Assembly (NCBI GenBank): GCA_045638125.1
Contig: JAZUAS010000145.1
Span: 1-32,074 of the forward strand
Source of the DNA: SVTX01 sp045638125
Lineage (GTDB): Bacteria > Bacillota > Clostridia > Oscillospirales > CAG-272
DNA length: 32,074 nt
Reading direction: 5' to 3'
Shown: in pieces, positions 7,530 to 14,865 of the stretch
Layout: each line of letters opens with the position of its first letter
Position numbering within the stretch: position 1 is the first letter of the stretch
The notes under the pieces: model-generated
What the model was told of the DNA's origin: nothing
What the model saw: only the letters and a program-made list of their open reading frames with translations
The model's database searches: none
Translations under genes and position numbers: made by a program

Positions 7530-8054
7530 ATGAAAAGATCAATTAATTTATGGCAACTGATGGGCTTTGCTGTGACGTCGCTCGGTGGCACGTTATTGCA
7601 CTTCTTATACGATTGGACAGGCGAGTCGCTATTGTTTGCACCAATTTCGGGCGTAAACGAATCGACTTGGGAACACATGAAGCTACTCTTTTTTCCAATG
7701 TTTATCTTCGCCATCGTACAGAGTTTTTTCTTCCGCGAAAGGGGCGACTTTTGGTGCGTCAAGCTCAAAGGAATATTTTTGGGTCTTGTACTGATTCCCG
7801 TTATTTTTTACACCTACAATGGTGCGATCGGCAAATCCCCTGACTGGCTCAACATCGCAATTTTCTTTATCTCTGCGGCAGTTTCATACATTTACGAAAC
7901 GCGACAGTTTAATAATAAAACCACCGTATGCAAGTCGCCCAAAATCGCCGTCGCCGCACTTTGCGTGATAGCAATCCTATTCGTGATCTTCACTTTCGCT
8001 CCCCCCATGATCGGCATATTTAAAGATCCCCTGACCGGAAATTACGGCATATAG
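7530..8054 (+). CDS. Small polytopic membrane protein, DUF6512-like (174 aa)
   Basis: The protein has five hydrophobic segments (about residues 8-27, 48-65, 80-97, 105-121 and 138-157). The first two are separated by the distinctive GVNESTWEHMKLLFFP segment (41-56), in which N, E, S, W, E, H and K look conserved. This resembles the DUF6512 family of Firmicutes membrane proteins, a family without known function; the assignment is from memory of the motif. A GAGGTAGGA site sits before the ATG. It stands alone between two terminators. The polar, conserved NESTWEH motif at the membrane interface could be a binding or catalytic site, but nothing in the context identifies a role. Confidence 0.65.
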   Translation: MKRSINLWQLMGFAVTSLGGTLLHFLYDWTGESLLFAPISGVNESTWEHMKLLFFPMFIFAIVQSFFFRERGDFWCVKLKGIFLGLVLIPVIFYTYNGAIGKSPDWLNIAIFFISAAVSYIYETRQFNNKTTVCKSPKIAVAALCVIAILFVIFTFAPPMIGIFKDPLTGNYGI

Positions 8055-8059
8055 ATAGC

Positions 8060-8094
8060 AAAATTGGTCTCGCTTATTCAGCGAGGTCAATTTT
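8060..8094. terminator. Bidirectional terminator between DUF6512-like and DnaJ-CTD-like genes
   Basis: AAAATTG (8060-8066) pairs with CAATTTT (8088-8094) around an inner CTCGC/GCGAG stem. It lies between two converging genes, six bases after one stop and seven bases from the other, and has A/T arms usable in both directions. Confidence 0.85.
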
Positions 8095-8100
8095 CGTTTA

Positions 8101-8532
8101 TCATAATATTTTAATCTTAAAATGAACTCTTTTCTTCACTTTTTTGCCTTTTTCGTTTTTAAACAAAACATTTTTGACAACGAATTTTTGACCATCATTG
8201 ACCTTTGGCGGAATGTCCAAGTTAAGTGTTACTTTGCTTTGGTTATATGTTAAGCGTATTATTGCTTCTACGCCATCGTTGGCCTCTTCTTCTGTGATTA
8301 TTATAGGGGAGCTTACAATCACCTGCTTCTTCATATATCGCCAAACTATCAACATCACTACCGTTAAAGCCGCAACGACCGCTATTCCAATCAGAATGTA
8401 TTTCCAAAGGCTAATTAAAATTGCCAATCCAATTAAAATATAAATTGGAAATAAAATTTGCTCTTGTTCATATCTGTATTTATTGAGGCGATACTGCTTG
8501 TATCGCTCATAGGACTTATCGTCATTATTCAT
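8101..8532 (-). CDS. Small membrane protein with a DnaJ C-terminal-like domain (143 aa)
   Basis: A charged, Tyr/Arg-rich head (1-26) is followed by two transmembrane helices (about 27-42 and 45-65) and a cytosolic tail. Residues 76-121 read like a chaperone DnaJ C-terminal (peptide-binding) beta domain: a TEEEANDG turn, then VTLNLDIPPKVNDGQKFVV, matching the family's EA..G and IP.GV.DG.. pattern. No J domain or zinc fingers are present. The start is set at ATG 8532 with AGGAG eight bases upstream; the longer frame from 8559 overlaps the HNH gene and lacks an RBS. It lies 16 bases after the HNH stop, so the two form an operon. The function is unknown; domain similarity is from motif reading only. 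Confidence 0.68.
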   Translation of the reverse strand: MNNDDKSYERYKQYRLNKYRYEQEQILFPIYILIGLAILISLWKYILIGIAVVAALTVVMLIVWRYMKKQVIVSSPIIITEEEANDGVEAIIRLTYNQSKVTLNLDIPPKVNDGQKFVVKNVLFKNEKGKKVKKRVHFKIKIL

Positions 8533-8548
8533 AAGCTTACTCCTATCA

Positions 8549-8974
8549 CTACGAATCACCTTTTCCTATATTGCACCTAGAACACAATATTTGTAGGTTT
8601 TCAAAAGTGGTTTCTCCTCCCTTTGACCATGGTGTTATATGATCGATATGCAATTCAACAGACGGATCTTTTGCTGGTGATGCTCCGCAAGCACAGCATT
8701 TAAAATTATCACGTTTTAAAACCTTATATCTAAGCTTATTAGAGATAACTCGCGTACTTTTATTTGCATCATTTGTGCGAGATTTTGAAACTTTCACTCC
8801 ACATACTGGGCATTTTCTTAACCAAATATCGCAACCGTTTGCTAGATATTTATGCCCACAGTCAAGACACTCCATTTCAAAAAACTTTTGATTGAAATGC
8901 GTTTGAGAAACTCCCTTATATCCCAAATTCTTTTGATTGTTTTTGTTAATATATCCTACATCCGTCGTTTTCAT
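8549..8974 (-). CDS. HNH endonuclease with N-terminal zinc ribbon (141 aa)
   Basis: The C-terminal half is a clear HNH nuclease: CCACG (94-98) and a later CSRC form the structural zinc pairs. ELHIDHITPWSKGG supplies the metal/catalytic histidine pair, and ENLQILCSRCN the N and last H-equivalent part of the betabeta-alpha-metal fold. The N-terminal third carries a separate four-cysteine zinc ribbon (CLDCGHKY...RKCPVC, about 36-58), likely for DNA or partner binding. It has its own promoter and is followed by the DnaJ-like membrane protein gene. It could be a restriction-type or housekeeping nuclease, or a solitary selfish gene; no methylase, intron or phage packaging gene lies next to it. Confidence 0.85.
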   Translation of the reverse strand: MKTTDVGYINKNNQKNLGYKGVSQTHFNQKFFEMECLDCGHKYLANGCDIWLRKCPVCGVKVSKSRTNDANKSTRVISNKLRYKVLKRDNFKCCACGASPAKDPSVELHIDHITPWSKGGETTFENLQILCSRCNIGKGDS

Positions 8975-8997
8975 ATCAAAATCACCGCCTTACAATA

Positions 8998-9025
8998 ATT
9001 ATATCACGAATCCTATCTTTTGCAA
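8998..9025 (-). promoter_or_regulatory. Promoter of the HNH operon
   Basis: TTGCAA (9020-9025), 16-base spacer, TATAAT (8998-9003) on the minus strand, about 23 bases before the ATG at 8974. Confidence 0.75.
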
Positions 9026-9064
9026 TATATCGCTTGAACGACCTTATTTTCTATTCACAAAAAC

Positions 9065-10552
9065 TTATCTTCCGCAGCGCTCTGCCATTGATTTGATCTT
9101 TTCCTTCAACTCGGGAGTGATGCTCTTTTCGTCAAGTCTCCATTGCCAGTTGCCCTCCGCCACCGACGGAGTATTCATTCTTCCTTTTGCATTTGTCAAC
9201 TCGAGATAATCCTGCATGGGAACGATGCACAAATTTGCTCGGCTCATCATAGCCGCCTCAATAGTGGCGTATGTAAGGCTCTGCCCCTCACGCACGGGAC
9301 ACTCGCGCAAAAATCTCTTTTTGCTCGCGCCCTTGAGCGTCTTACACCACGAAGCGGTGCAATCGGAATCGTGAGATCCCGAATATACGACGCAATTATC
9401 GGTTTTGAACATTCTGGGCATATATTCCGAGTCATCGTCATAAAATCCGAACTGCATGACCTTCATACCGGGGAATCCAGTAGCGGCAAGAAGCTCACGT
9501 ACGTCGTCGGTTATAAATCCGAGATCCTCGGCGATTATCTTTGCTTTGGGCATAGCTCCTCTGATCGCTTCAAAAAGAGCAAGACCGGGAGAATCACACC
9601 ATACACCACGTCGAGCGTTTTCATCGCCGTAAGGAATCGAATAATAGCTTGCAAATCCTCTAAAATGGTCGATTCTAAGTATATCATAGAGAGAGAAAGC
9701 CGCGCGAACACGCGCTATCCACCACTCAAAATGCTCCCTCTCCATTTTCTTCCAATCGTAAATGGGATTACCCCAAAGCTGACCGTCCTCGCAATAGGCA
9801 TCGGGAGGACATCCCGCAACCTCAAGGGGATTATAATCGTCATCAAGTAAAAACTGTGCGGGCGCCGCCCAAACGTCAACGCTATCGTGTGCAACGTAGA
9901 TCGGAATATCACCGATGACCGAAATTCCCTTTTTATGGGCGTAATCCTTGACCGCCTTCCACTGCTTGAAGAATTCAAACTGTATCCACTTCCAGAAATC
10001 AGCCTCGTCCTTATATTTGTCAGCATTCATGCGAGCATTGCGTGCATTTTTCTCACACTCGTCCCACTCGGTCCACGATCTCCAACTATTCTTGATCTTT
10101 AGAGCCATAAAAAGCGAATAATCGTCGATCCAATCGGCATTTTTACGACAGAACGACCAAAATTCTCCGCCTTTTTTATATCTTGAATAGGCTTTGCGCA
10201 AAATATCATATCTTACGTTGAAAAGCCAACCGTAATCGACTCTTTTCGCCTTGTTTCTTGCGCTTTTGAGCTCGTCTGCAGTAAGCAAGCCGTCATTTGC
10301 CAAAATATCAAGGTCAACGAAATAGGGGTTGCCCGCCGAGGAAGCAGGCGACTGATAAGGGCTATCGCCATAGGACGTGGGGTTCATAGGAAGAACCTGC
10401 CAACAAGTCTGCTTTGTATCGGCAAGAAAATCAACAAAATCAAATGCCCCCTTGCCAAATGAACCGATTCCATAGGCGCAGGGCAAGGAACTTATGGGCA
10501 TCAAGATGCCACACTTATGCTTAAATCCGAAATTTTGCGTGCTTTTTCTCAA
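9065..10552 (-). CDS. malQ: 4-alpha-glucanotransferase MalQ, GH77 (495 aa)
   Basis: Amylomaltase/disproportionating enzyme transferring alpha-1,4-glucan segments in glycogen and maltodextrin metabolism, cytoplasmic. GH77 features: GILMPISSLP near the start, the SPYQSPASSAGNPYF segment (64-78), the nucleophile in RIDHFRG (D295), the acid/base in AEDLG (E342) and the third acid in SGSHDSDC (D395). The last replaces the usual THDND. The C-terminal GNWQWR is present. The start is set at TTG 10552 (GGGAG ten bases upstream, protein beginning M-R-K-S) because the upstream ATG at 10654 lies before the strong promoter at 10601-10629, and family members begin close to this point. It is monocistronic; no glycogen gene is adjacent. 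Confidence 0.93.
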   Translation of the reverse strand: MRKSTQNFGFKHKCGILMPISSLPCAYGIGSFGKGAFDFVDFLADTKQTCWQVLPMNPTSYGDSPYQSPASSAGNPYFVDLDILANDGLLTADELKSARNKAKRVDYGWLFNVRYDILRKAYSRYKKGGEFWSFCRKNADWIDDYSLFMALKIKNSWRSWTEWDECEKNARNARMNADKYKDEADFWKWIQFEFFKQWKAVKDYAHKKGISVIGDIPIYVAHDSVDVWAAPAQFLLDDDYNPLEVAGCPPDAYCEDGQLWGNPIYDWKKMEREHFEWWIARVRAAFSLYDILRIDHFRGFASYYSIPYGDENARRGVWCDSPGLALFEAIRGAMPKAKIIAEDLGFITDDVRELLAATGFPGMKVMQFGFYDDDSEYMPRMFKTDNCVVYSGSHDSDCTASWCKTLKGASKKRFLRECPVREGQSLTYATIEAAMMSRANLCIVPMQDYLELTNAKGRMNTPSVAEGNWQWRLDEKSITPELKEKIKSMAERCGR

Positions 10553-10600
10553 GATATTACTCTCCCAAACTGGTGTTACGTTATATATAATCATAATAAC

Positions 10601-10629
10601 AGTATAACATTTTAGAATAACTTTGTCAA
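10601..10629 (-). promoter_or_regulatory. Promoter of malQ
   Basis: TTGACA (10624-10629), 17-base spacer, TATACT (10601-10606) on the minus strand. It lies inside the long open frame that extends malQ to 10654, and therefore argues for the start at 10552. Confidence 0.85.
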
Positions 10630-10737
10630 GGAAAAATAATGCTCTAACATTCAAACGAACAAGATGTTTCGAGCTAACTTCATAGGATTAATTTTAATTT
10701 TTAATTGAATTTTCTACAATTCGTTTCTTGTTTCGAC

Positions 10738-10776
10738 AAAAATTGATCGGTCATTGGACAAGACCAACGACCGATC
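10738..10776 (-). terminator. Terminator of the fakB-fakA-plsY operon
   Basis: A 13-bp stem (10745-10757 with 10764-10776, one G-U pair) with six-base loop, followed on the minus strand by AATTTTTG, 12 bases after the plsY stop. Confidence 0.85.
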
Positions 10777-10787
10777 GTGATATTGGA

Positions 10788-11447
10788 TTATTTATTTTTG
10801 TTTTTCTTCTTGCCCTTAGATGCGTAAAGCTGAAATTTAGACTCTTTTCCCTCTGCAAGCCTTACAAAGTTTGCTTTATGTCTCCATGCCATAAATAACA
10901 CCGAAGCGGCGCACAAGAGTATAGCGGGTACAGAAGCTCCGAAAGCCCAAAGCACAAAAGGACAGATTAGCATAGCTACCGTCGTGGAAAGCGACATATA
11001 TTCGGTAATCAGAAGAAGCACGACCATCAAAGACGTAGCTATAAGTCCAACCTTCCAGTCCACTGCCCACATAGCCGACAAACAAACTAAAAATCCTTTT
11101 CCGCCACGGAAGCCGTACCACACGGGATAGGCGTGTCCAAGCATCGAGAAGAGGCAGGTGAATGTTACTCCAAGATGCCATTCTCCCCAGAGATTATTGA
11201 ACACGATACCGAAAACCACCGCAGGAAGAGCGGATTTCAACAGATCAAGTATCATGACAACTATCGCCCATTTCATACCGAAATTACGTTTAAAATTGGT
11301 AAATCCGGGATTTTTACTGCCAAGTGTACGAATATCCTTGCCGTAAATGGCCTTTGAAAGAATTATGGCAGGGTTTATACCCGAAATCAGATATGCACTG
11401 ACTGCCGCCAGAGCGAATATCGCTACAGTTAAAAATTCAAATTTCAT
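10788..11447 (-). CDS. plsY: Acyl-phosphate:glycerol-3-phosphate acyltransferase PlsY (219 aa)
   Basis: Integral membrane enzyme that acylates glycerol-3-phosphate with acyl-phosphate, the first committed step of phospholipid synthesis in most Gram-positive bacteria. The three PlsY motifs are readable: SAYLISGINPA with GSKNPGFTN (about 17-51), GHAYPVWYGFRGGKGF (about 104-119), and the C-terminal MAWRHKANFVRLAEGKE (about 186-202). Several hydrophobic helices separate them, and the tail is lysine/asparagine-rich. The usual GSGNPGATN reads GSKNPGFTN here. It follows fakA by 12 bases with an AAAAGG site overlapping the fakA stop. Genomic linkage to the fatty acid kinase genes means the acyl-phosphate made by FakA/FakB has its consumer in the same operon. 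Confidence 0.95.
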   Translation of the reverse strand: MKFEFLTVAIFALAAVSAYLISGINPAIILSKAIYGKDIRTLGSKNPGFTNFKRNFGMKWAIVVMILDLLKSALPAVVFGIVFNNLWGEWHLGVTFTCLFSMLGHAYPVWYGFRGGKGFLVCLSAMWAVDWKVGLIATSLMVVLLLITEYMSLSTTVAMLICPFVLWAFGASVPAILLCAASVLFMAWRHKANFVRLAEGKESKFQLYASKGKKKNKNK

Positions 11448-11459
11448 AAATCTAACCTT

Positions 11460-13190
11460 TTATTCAAGAATGATTATATAGTCGTAAACGTCCTGACCGC
11501 CGTCGATCACGTAAACTTCCTTGCCTCTGTAATTTGAGTTCACGTATCTCTCGATAGCCTCTGCTTCCTCGGCGGTGCCGTCCTTACCGCATACGACTAT
11601 GCAGATCTCATGGTCACGAACACCCATATTGTCTACGGTGTCGCAAACCGTCTTGAGTCTGTCAACGCCCGAAGCTAAAAGCTTTTTGCCCGCAAATCCG
11701 ATGAAATCCCCTGTTTTCAGCTCCGTACCGTCCATATTTGCGTCTCTCACACAACGGGAGATTTCTGCGGTAACAACGCCTGCCATTGCATCGTTAAGCT
11801 CTGCAACCATCGAGTCGGTGTCGCCCGCCTCGGGAGCAAGCATAGAAAGCGCCGCATAGCCGTCGCCAATGGTGTGGCTCTCGATAACGCGAATATCAGA
11901 ATCGGGATAAAGCTTTGCCGCCTGATGAGCGGTCAAAATTATGTTTCCGTTATTTGGGAAAACAAAGATCGTGTCGGCGTTTACTCTGTCAAACGCTTCA
12001 AGGAAGGTCTCGGCAGAGGGGTTCATGCTCTGACCGCCGTCAACCACTACGTCACAACCGAGGTCAAGGAAGGTCTGCTTAAGACCGTCACCGGAAGCCA
12101 CGGCGATAACACCGTACTTCTTTCTTTCGGCGTGCGCCTCGTGGTCCTTTTCAACCACAGCGGGGTGCTCCTCCTCGTTATTGCTATTGTGCTGAAGCGA
12201 CATATTTTCAATTTTAACAGTCAGATATTCGCCGTACTGCTGGCAGAATTCAAGCATCTTATAGGGTGTCATAGTGTGAACGTGGATCTTGATAACGCTT
12301 CCGTTTTTGACCGCAACCACAGAGTCACCAATGCTCTGGAGATAATCGCTTATCACCTTAACGTCAAAGCTCTCAACGTCGGTCTTTGCATTCATAAGAC
12401 GGAGCAAAAGCTCTGTGCAATAACCAAATTCAAGAATGCTGTCAGTACCAAATGCATCGAGGTCTATCTTTTGGGTCTTTTCCGCAACAACCGTTGATAC
12501 AAGCTCAACGGTCTCACCGCATACCGCGCGAATCATTCCGTCGATTATGTAAACCAGACCCGCAGCACCTGAGTCAACTACGCCCGCTTTTTTTAGCACG
12601 GGAAGCAGTTCGGGAGTGCGCTCGAGAGATCTCTTCGCCTCCTCGATAAACTCCATCAAGAATTCCTTGGGAGTCTCGGTATTCTTTGCGCTGGCATATT
12701 CGGTAGCCTCACGGATAACCGTAAGGATAGTACCCTCGGTAGGCTGCATTACCGCATTATACGCCTGAGTAACGCCACCCTGGAAAGCCTTGGCAAAAGC
12801 TCTTGAATCGGCAGCCTCAAGACCAGAAAAGCTACCTGCCATACCCTCGAAGAACTGGGACAGGATAACTCCGGAGTTTCCTCTTGCGGAAAGCAACATA
12901 CCGTCAGACGCTTTTCTTGCCGCCTCACCTATGCTCTCCTCGGCACTCTCCTCGTCGGACACGCCGCCCATGATGGTGGAAAGCATATTATCGCCGGTAT
13001 CACCGTCGGGAATAGGAAAAACGTTAAGATCGTTGATCTCCTGAGCGTGCGCCTTAAGGTTAGCCGCGCCGGCATTGATCATTTCGGTGTACATCTTGCC
13101 GTCAAGTACAGTTTCATCCCTTTCGCTGGTCACTGCATTTACGGTATCAAAAGTATTTTTGTCAATTTTTTCGTCAAAATTCGTAGTCAT
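11460..13190 (-). CDS. fakA: Fatty acid kinase catalytic subunit FakA, DAK2/DegV-linked (576 aa)
   Basis: ATP-binding subunit of the fatty acid kinase, phosphorylating fatty acids presented by FakB to give acyl-phosphate; homologous to B. subtilis YloV. Domains: an N-terminal DAK2 (dihydroxyacetone kinase L-type) domain about 30-230 with the Mg-ATP motif PDGDTGDNM (61-69) and SARGNSG (101-107); a middle FakA domain with a conserved cysteine (C258) and the KIHVHT segment (H303, H305); and a C-terminal domain about 355-576 with VFPNNGN. A 30-residue acidic extension precedes the usual start and an acidic linker sits near 335-355. AGGAG precedes the ATG. Gene order fakB-fakA-plsY makes the pathway explicit. 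Confidence 0.94.
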   Translation of the reverse strand: MTTNFDEKIDKNTFDTVNAVTSERDETVLDGKMYTEMINAGAANLKAHAQEINDLNVFPIPDGDTGDNMLSTIMGGVSDEESAEESIGEAARKASDGMLLSARGNSGVILSQFFEGMAGSFSGLEAADSRAFAKAFQGGVTQAYNAVMQPTEGTILTVIREATEYASAKNTETPKEFLMEFIEEAKRSLERTPELLPVLKKAGVVDSGAAGLVYIIDGMIRAVCGETVELVSTVVAEKTQKIDLDAFGTDSILEFGYCTELLLRLMNAKTDVESFDVKVISDYLQSIGDSVVAVKNGSVIKIHVHTMTPYKMLEFCQQYGEYLTVKIENMSLQHNSNNEEEHPAVVEKDHEAHAERKKYGVIAVASGDGLKQTFLDLGCDVVVDGGQSMNPSAETFLEAFDRVNADTIFVFPNNGNIILTAHQAAKLYPDSDIRVIESHTIGDGYAALSMLAPEAGDTDSMVAELNDAMAGVVTAEISRCVRDANMDGTELKTGDFIGFAGKKLLASGVDRLKTVCDTVDNMGVRDHEICIVVCGKDGTAEEAEAIERYVNSNYRGKEVYVIDGGQDVYDYIIILE

Positions 13191-13300
13191 TTATTTCTCC
13201 TGAAAAATAAGTAAGTGTTTCCGCAAGATTCGTCGGCTTAAACAGACGTCGGAACGGTGCGAAATCCGCTTCCTTTTTTGGGAAAACTAATAGTGATTTA

Positions 13301-14194
13301 TCAGCCCTCGCTGACGAAGGTTACCTCTTTACCGAATGCCCAGAAGCCGATAACGCTGGGGCCTACGGATGCGCCGACGATAGGACCTACAAGACCGATA
13401 TACACGTCCTTGCAAGGAATAGCCTCGCGGAGCATAGCCTCAACCTCCTTGACCTCCTCCATATCACAGTCGGAGTGCCAGAGATAGATAGTCTGGTTCT
13501 CGGGGTCAATGATATTTTCCTTCAAAAGGTTGATGCATTCCTTAATAGCAGGACCTCTGCCCTTAACCTTTTTGTAAGCCGCCTGATTACCGATAGCATC
13601 TGCAACAAGGATAGGCTTAACTCCGAAGAGATTTCCGAAGAACGCGCTGGACGCAGAAACTCTTCCGCTTCTTCTGAGGGTATCGAGAGAATGAACGGTG
13701 AAGAACTCAAGAACGTTATTTCTCATGCCCATGATCTTTTCAGCGATTTCATCAGCGCCCATGCCGTCAGCCGCCATTTTAGCCGCCTCGATAGCAAGCA
13801 GACCTTCACCAATGGTGGAATTGAGAGAATCAATGCAGATGATTTTTGCATCGGGATAGTTTTCCAAAACCTTCTTTGCGGTTACGAATCCGGTATTTAC
13901 GGATCCGGACTGCTTTTGAGAGCAAGCAACGTAAACTATATCCATACCCATATCAAGGTATTTGGTAAACACATCGGTAAATTCCTCTACGGAAACCTGC
14001 GCGGTAGTAACTCTCTTGCCGTCTCTGATAAGATTGTAAAGAGCGTGAGCCTCATCGTAGCTCCATGTAAGAAGTGCGGGACTTGCAACGCCCTCATATA
14101 CAGTACTCATTTTTACGTAATCAATGTCGTATTTTTCCAAAAGCTCACCGGTAAGGTCAGCGCACGAGTCGGTAATGATCTTAACTTTTCTCAT
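13301..14194 (-). CDS. fakB: Fatty-acid-binding DegV family protein, FakB (297 aa)
   Basis: DegV fold protein that sequesters a fatty acid and hands it to FakA. Visible: KIITDSCADL at the N-terminus, RVTTAQVS (61-68), SQKQSGSVNTGF (92-103, position of the ligand-carboxylate serine), DSLNSTIGEG (122-131), the TLRRSGRVS segment (172-180) with the conserved arginine, and GPIVGASVGPSVIG near the end. The start is ATG 14194, with AAAGG eight bases before it; the frame open to a TTG at 14212 would overlap that site. It is first in the operon, 110 bases before fakA. Which fatty acid it prefers cannot be read from the sequence. Confidence 0.9.
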   Translation of the reverse strand: MRKVKIITDSCADLTGELLEKYDIDYVKMSTVYEGVASPALLTWSYDEAHALYNLIRDGKRVTTAQVSVEEFTDVFTKYLDMGMDIVYVACSQKQSGSVNTGFVTAKKVLENYPDAKIICIDSLNSTIGEGLLAIEAAKMAADGMGADEIAEKIMGMRNNVLEFFTVHSLDTLRRSGRVSASSAFFGNLFGVKPILVADAIGNQAAYKKVKGRGPAIKECINLLKENIIDPENQTIYLWHSDCDMEEVKEVEAMLREAIPCKDVYIGLVGPIVGASVGPSVIGFWAFGKEVTFVSEG

Positions 14195-14253
14195 AATCTT
14201 GCCTTTCTGCAAATTAATAAGTTGGGACTGTGAAAACCCTACAATCCACGTTT

Positions 14254-14324
14254 ATTATATCAAATAATTGTAAACTGAATTTTAAATTTTTATCCATAAA
14301 AGCATTTAACGAATTTTTTGTCAA
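14254..14324 (-). promoter_or_regulatory. Candidate promoters of fakB-fakA-plsY
   Basis: Two options on the minus strand. One is TATAAT at 14254-14259 with no good -35. The other is TTGACA (14319-14324), 17 bases, TTTTAT (14296-14301). No clear FapR-type palindrome was noticed. Confidence 0.45.
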
Positions 14325-14412
14325 ACAATGTCATTTTCATCGTATCTTTTTAAAATTTTATGTCCATGCCCTATTATTAATGCTTATATATAACGATTTT
14401 GCCTACATTAAC

Positions 14413-14456
14413 ACAAAAAAAGAACGTCCTCTACCCAAAATTGGATAGAGGACGTT
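14413..14456 (-). terminator. Terminator of the opp operon
   Basis: A 14-base arm at 14423-14436 pairs with 14443-14456 (core ACGTCCTCTA / TAGAGGACGT) and is followed on the minus strand by TCTTTTTTT. It lies 17 bases after the last gene of the opp operon. Confidence 0.9.
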
Positions 14457-14472
14457 TTGCTATTATAATTTT

Positions 14473-14865
14473 TTAGCTATACTGATGATATAGAAAAAGC
14501 ATAACGAACGATACTATCAAAAAGAATGCTCCGCAGATAAGCAAAAAGCCAAATCCTGCCTTTTTGTCTGCTTTGCTCTCCTTGTAATCGTAAAAGCTTT
14601 CATATTTCCGGTTCTCTTTTTTCTTGAACATATCCGCAAAAGAGGACAGTCCGTAAGCAAGCATGTCGAACGCGCCTTCATTACTGGTGAAAACGATCGC
14701 TCCTGCGCTCGTTATAAAAACACCCGAAATGAAAAACGCATCGGTTAAGGTGTGGAAGATGGCGGCAGCCTCTGTCATAGAGAACACGTCTCTAATCAAG
14801 AGCACTGCGCCAACTCCTATAAAACCTATAAGAAGAGTTATAAGATACTTTTTCAACGATTTCAT
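14473..14865 (-). CDS. DUF3899-like small membrane protein, last gene of opp operon (130 aa)
   Basis: Three hydrophobic segments (about 7-25, 40-60 and 103-125) and a cytosolic loop rich in Lys/Glu/Tyr (KKKENRKYESFYDYKESK, 80-97). The ITSAGAIVFTSNEGAFDMLAYG stretch (52-73) fits the DUF3899 family of uncharacterised Firmicutes membrane proteins; assignment is by pattern memory. The start overlaps the oppF stop by four bases (ATGA), so translation is coupled and the protein is made with the transporter. It may be an accessory of the Opp complex or simply a passenger; nothing else shows its role. Confidence 0.68.
   Translation of the reverse strand: MKSLKKYLITLLIGFIGVGAVLLIRDVFSMTEAAAIFHTLTDAFFISGVFITSAGAIVFTSNEGAFDMLAYGLSSFADMFKKKENRKYESFYDYKESKADKKAGFGFLLICGAFFLIVSFVMLFLYHQYS

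Noticed and set aside
10553..10654. N-terminal extension of malQ
   Set aside because: It contains the -35 and -10 of the gene's own promoter, so it cannot be translated from that transcript.
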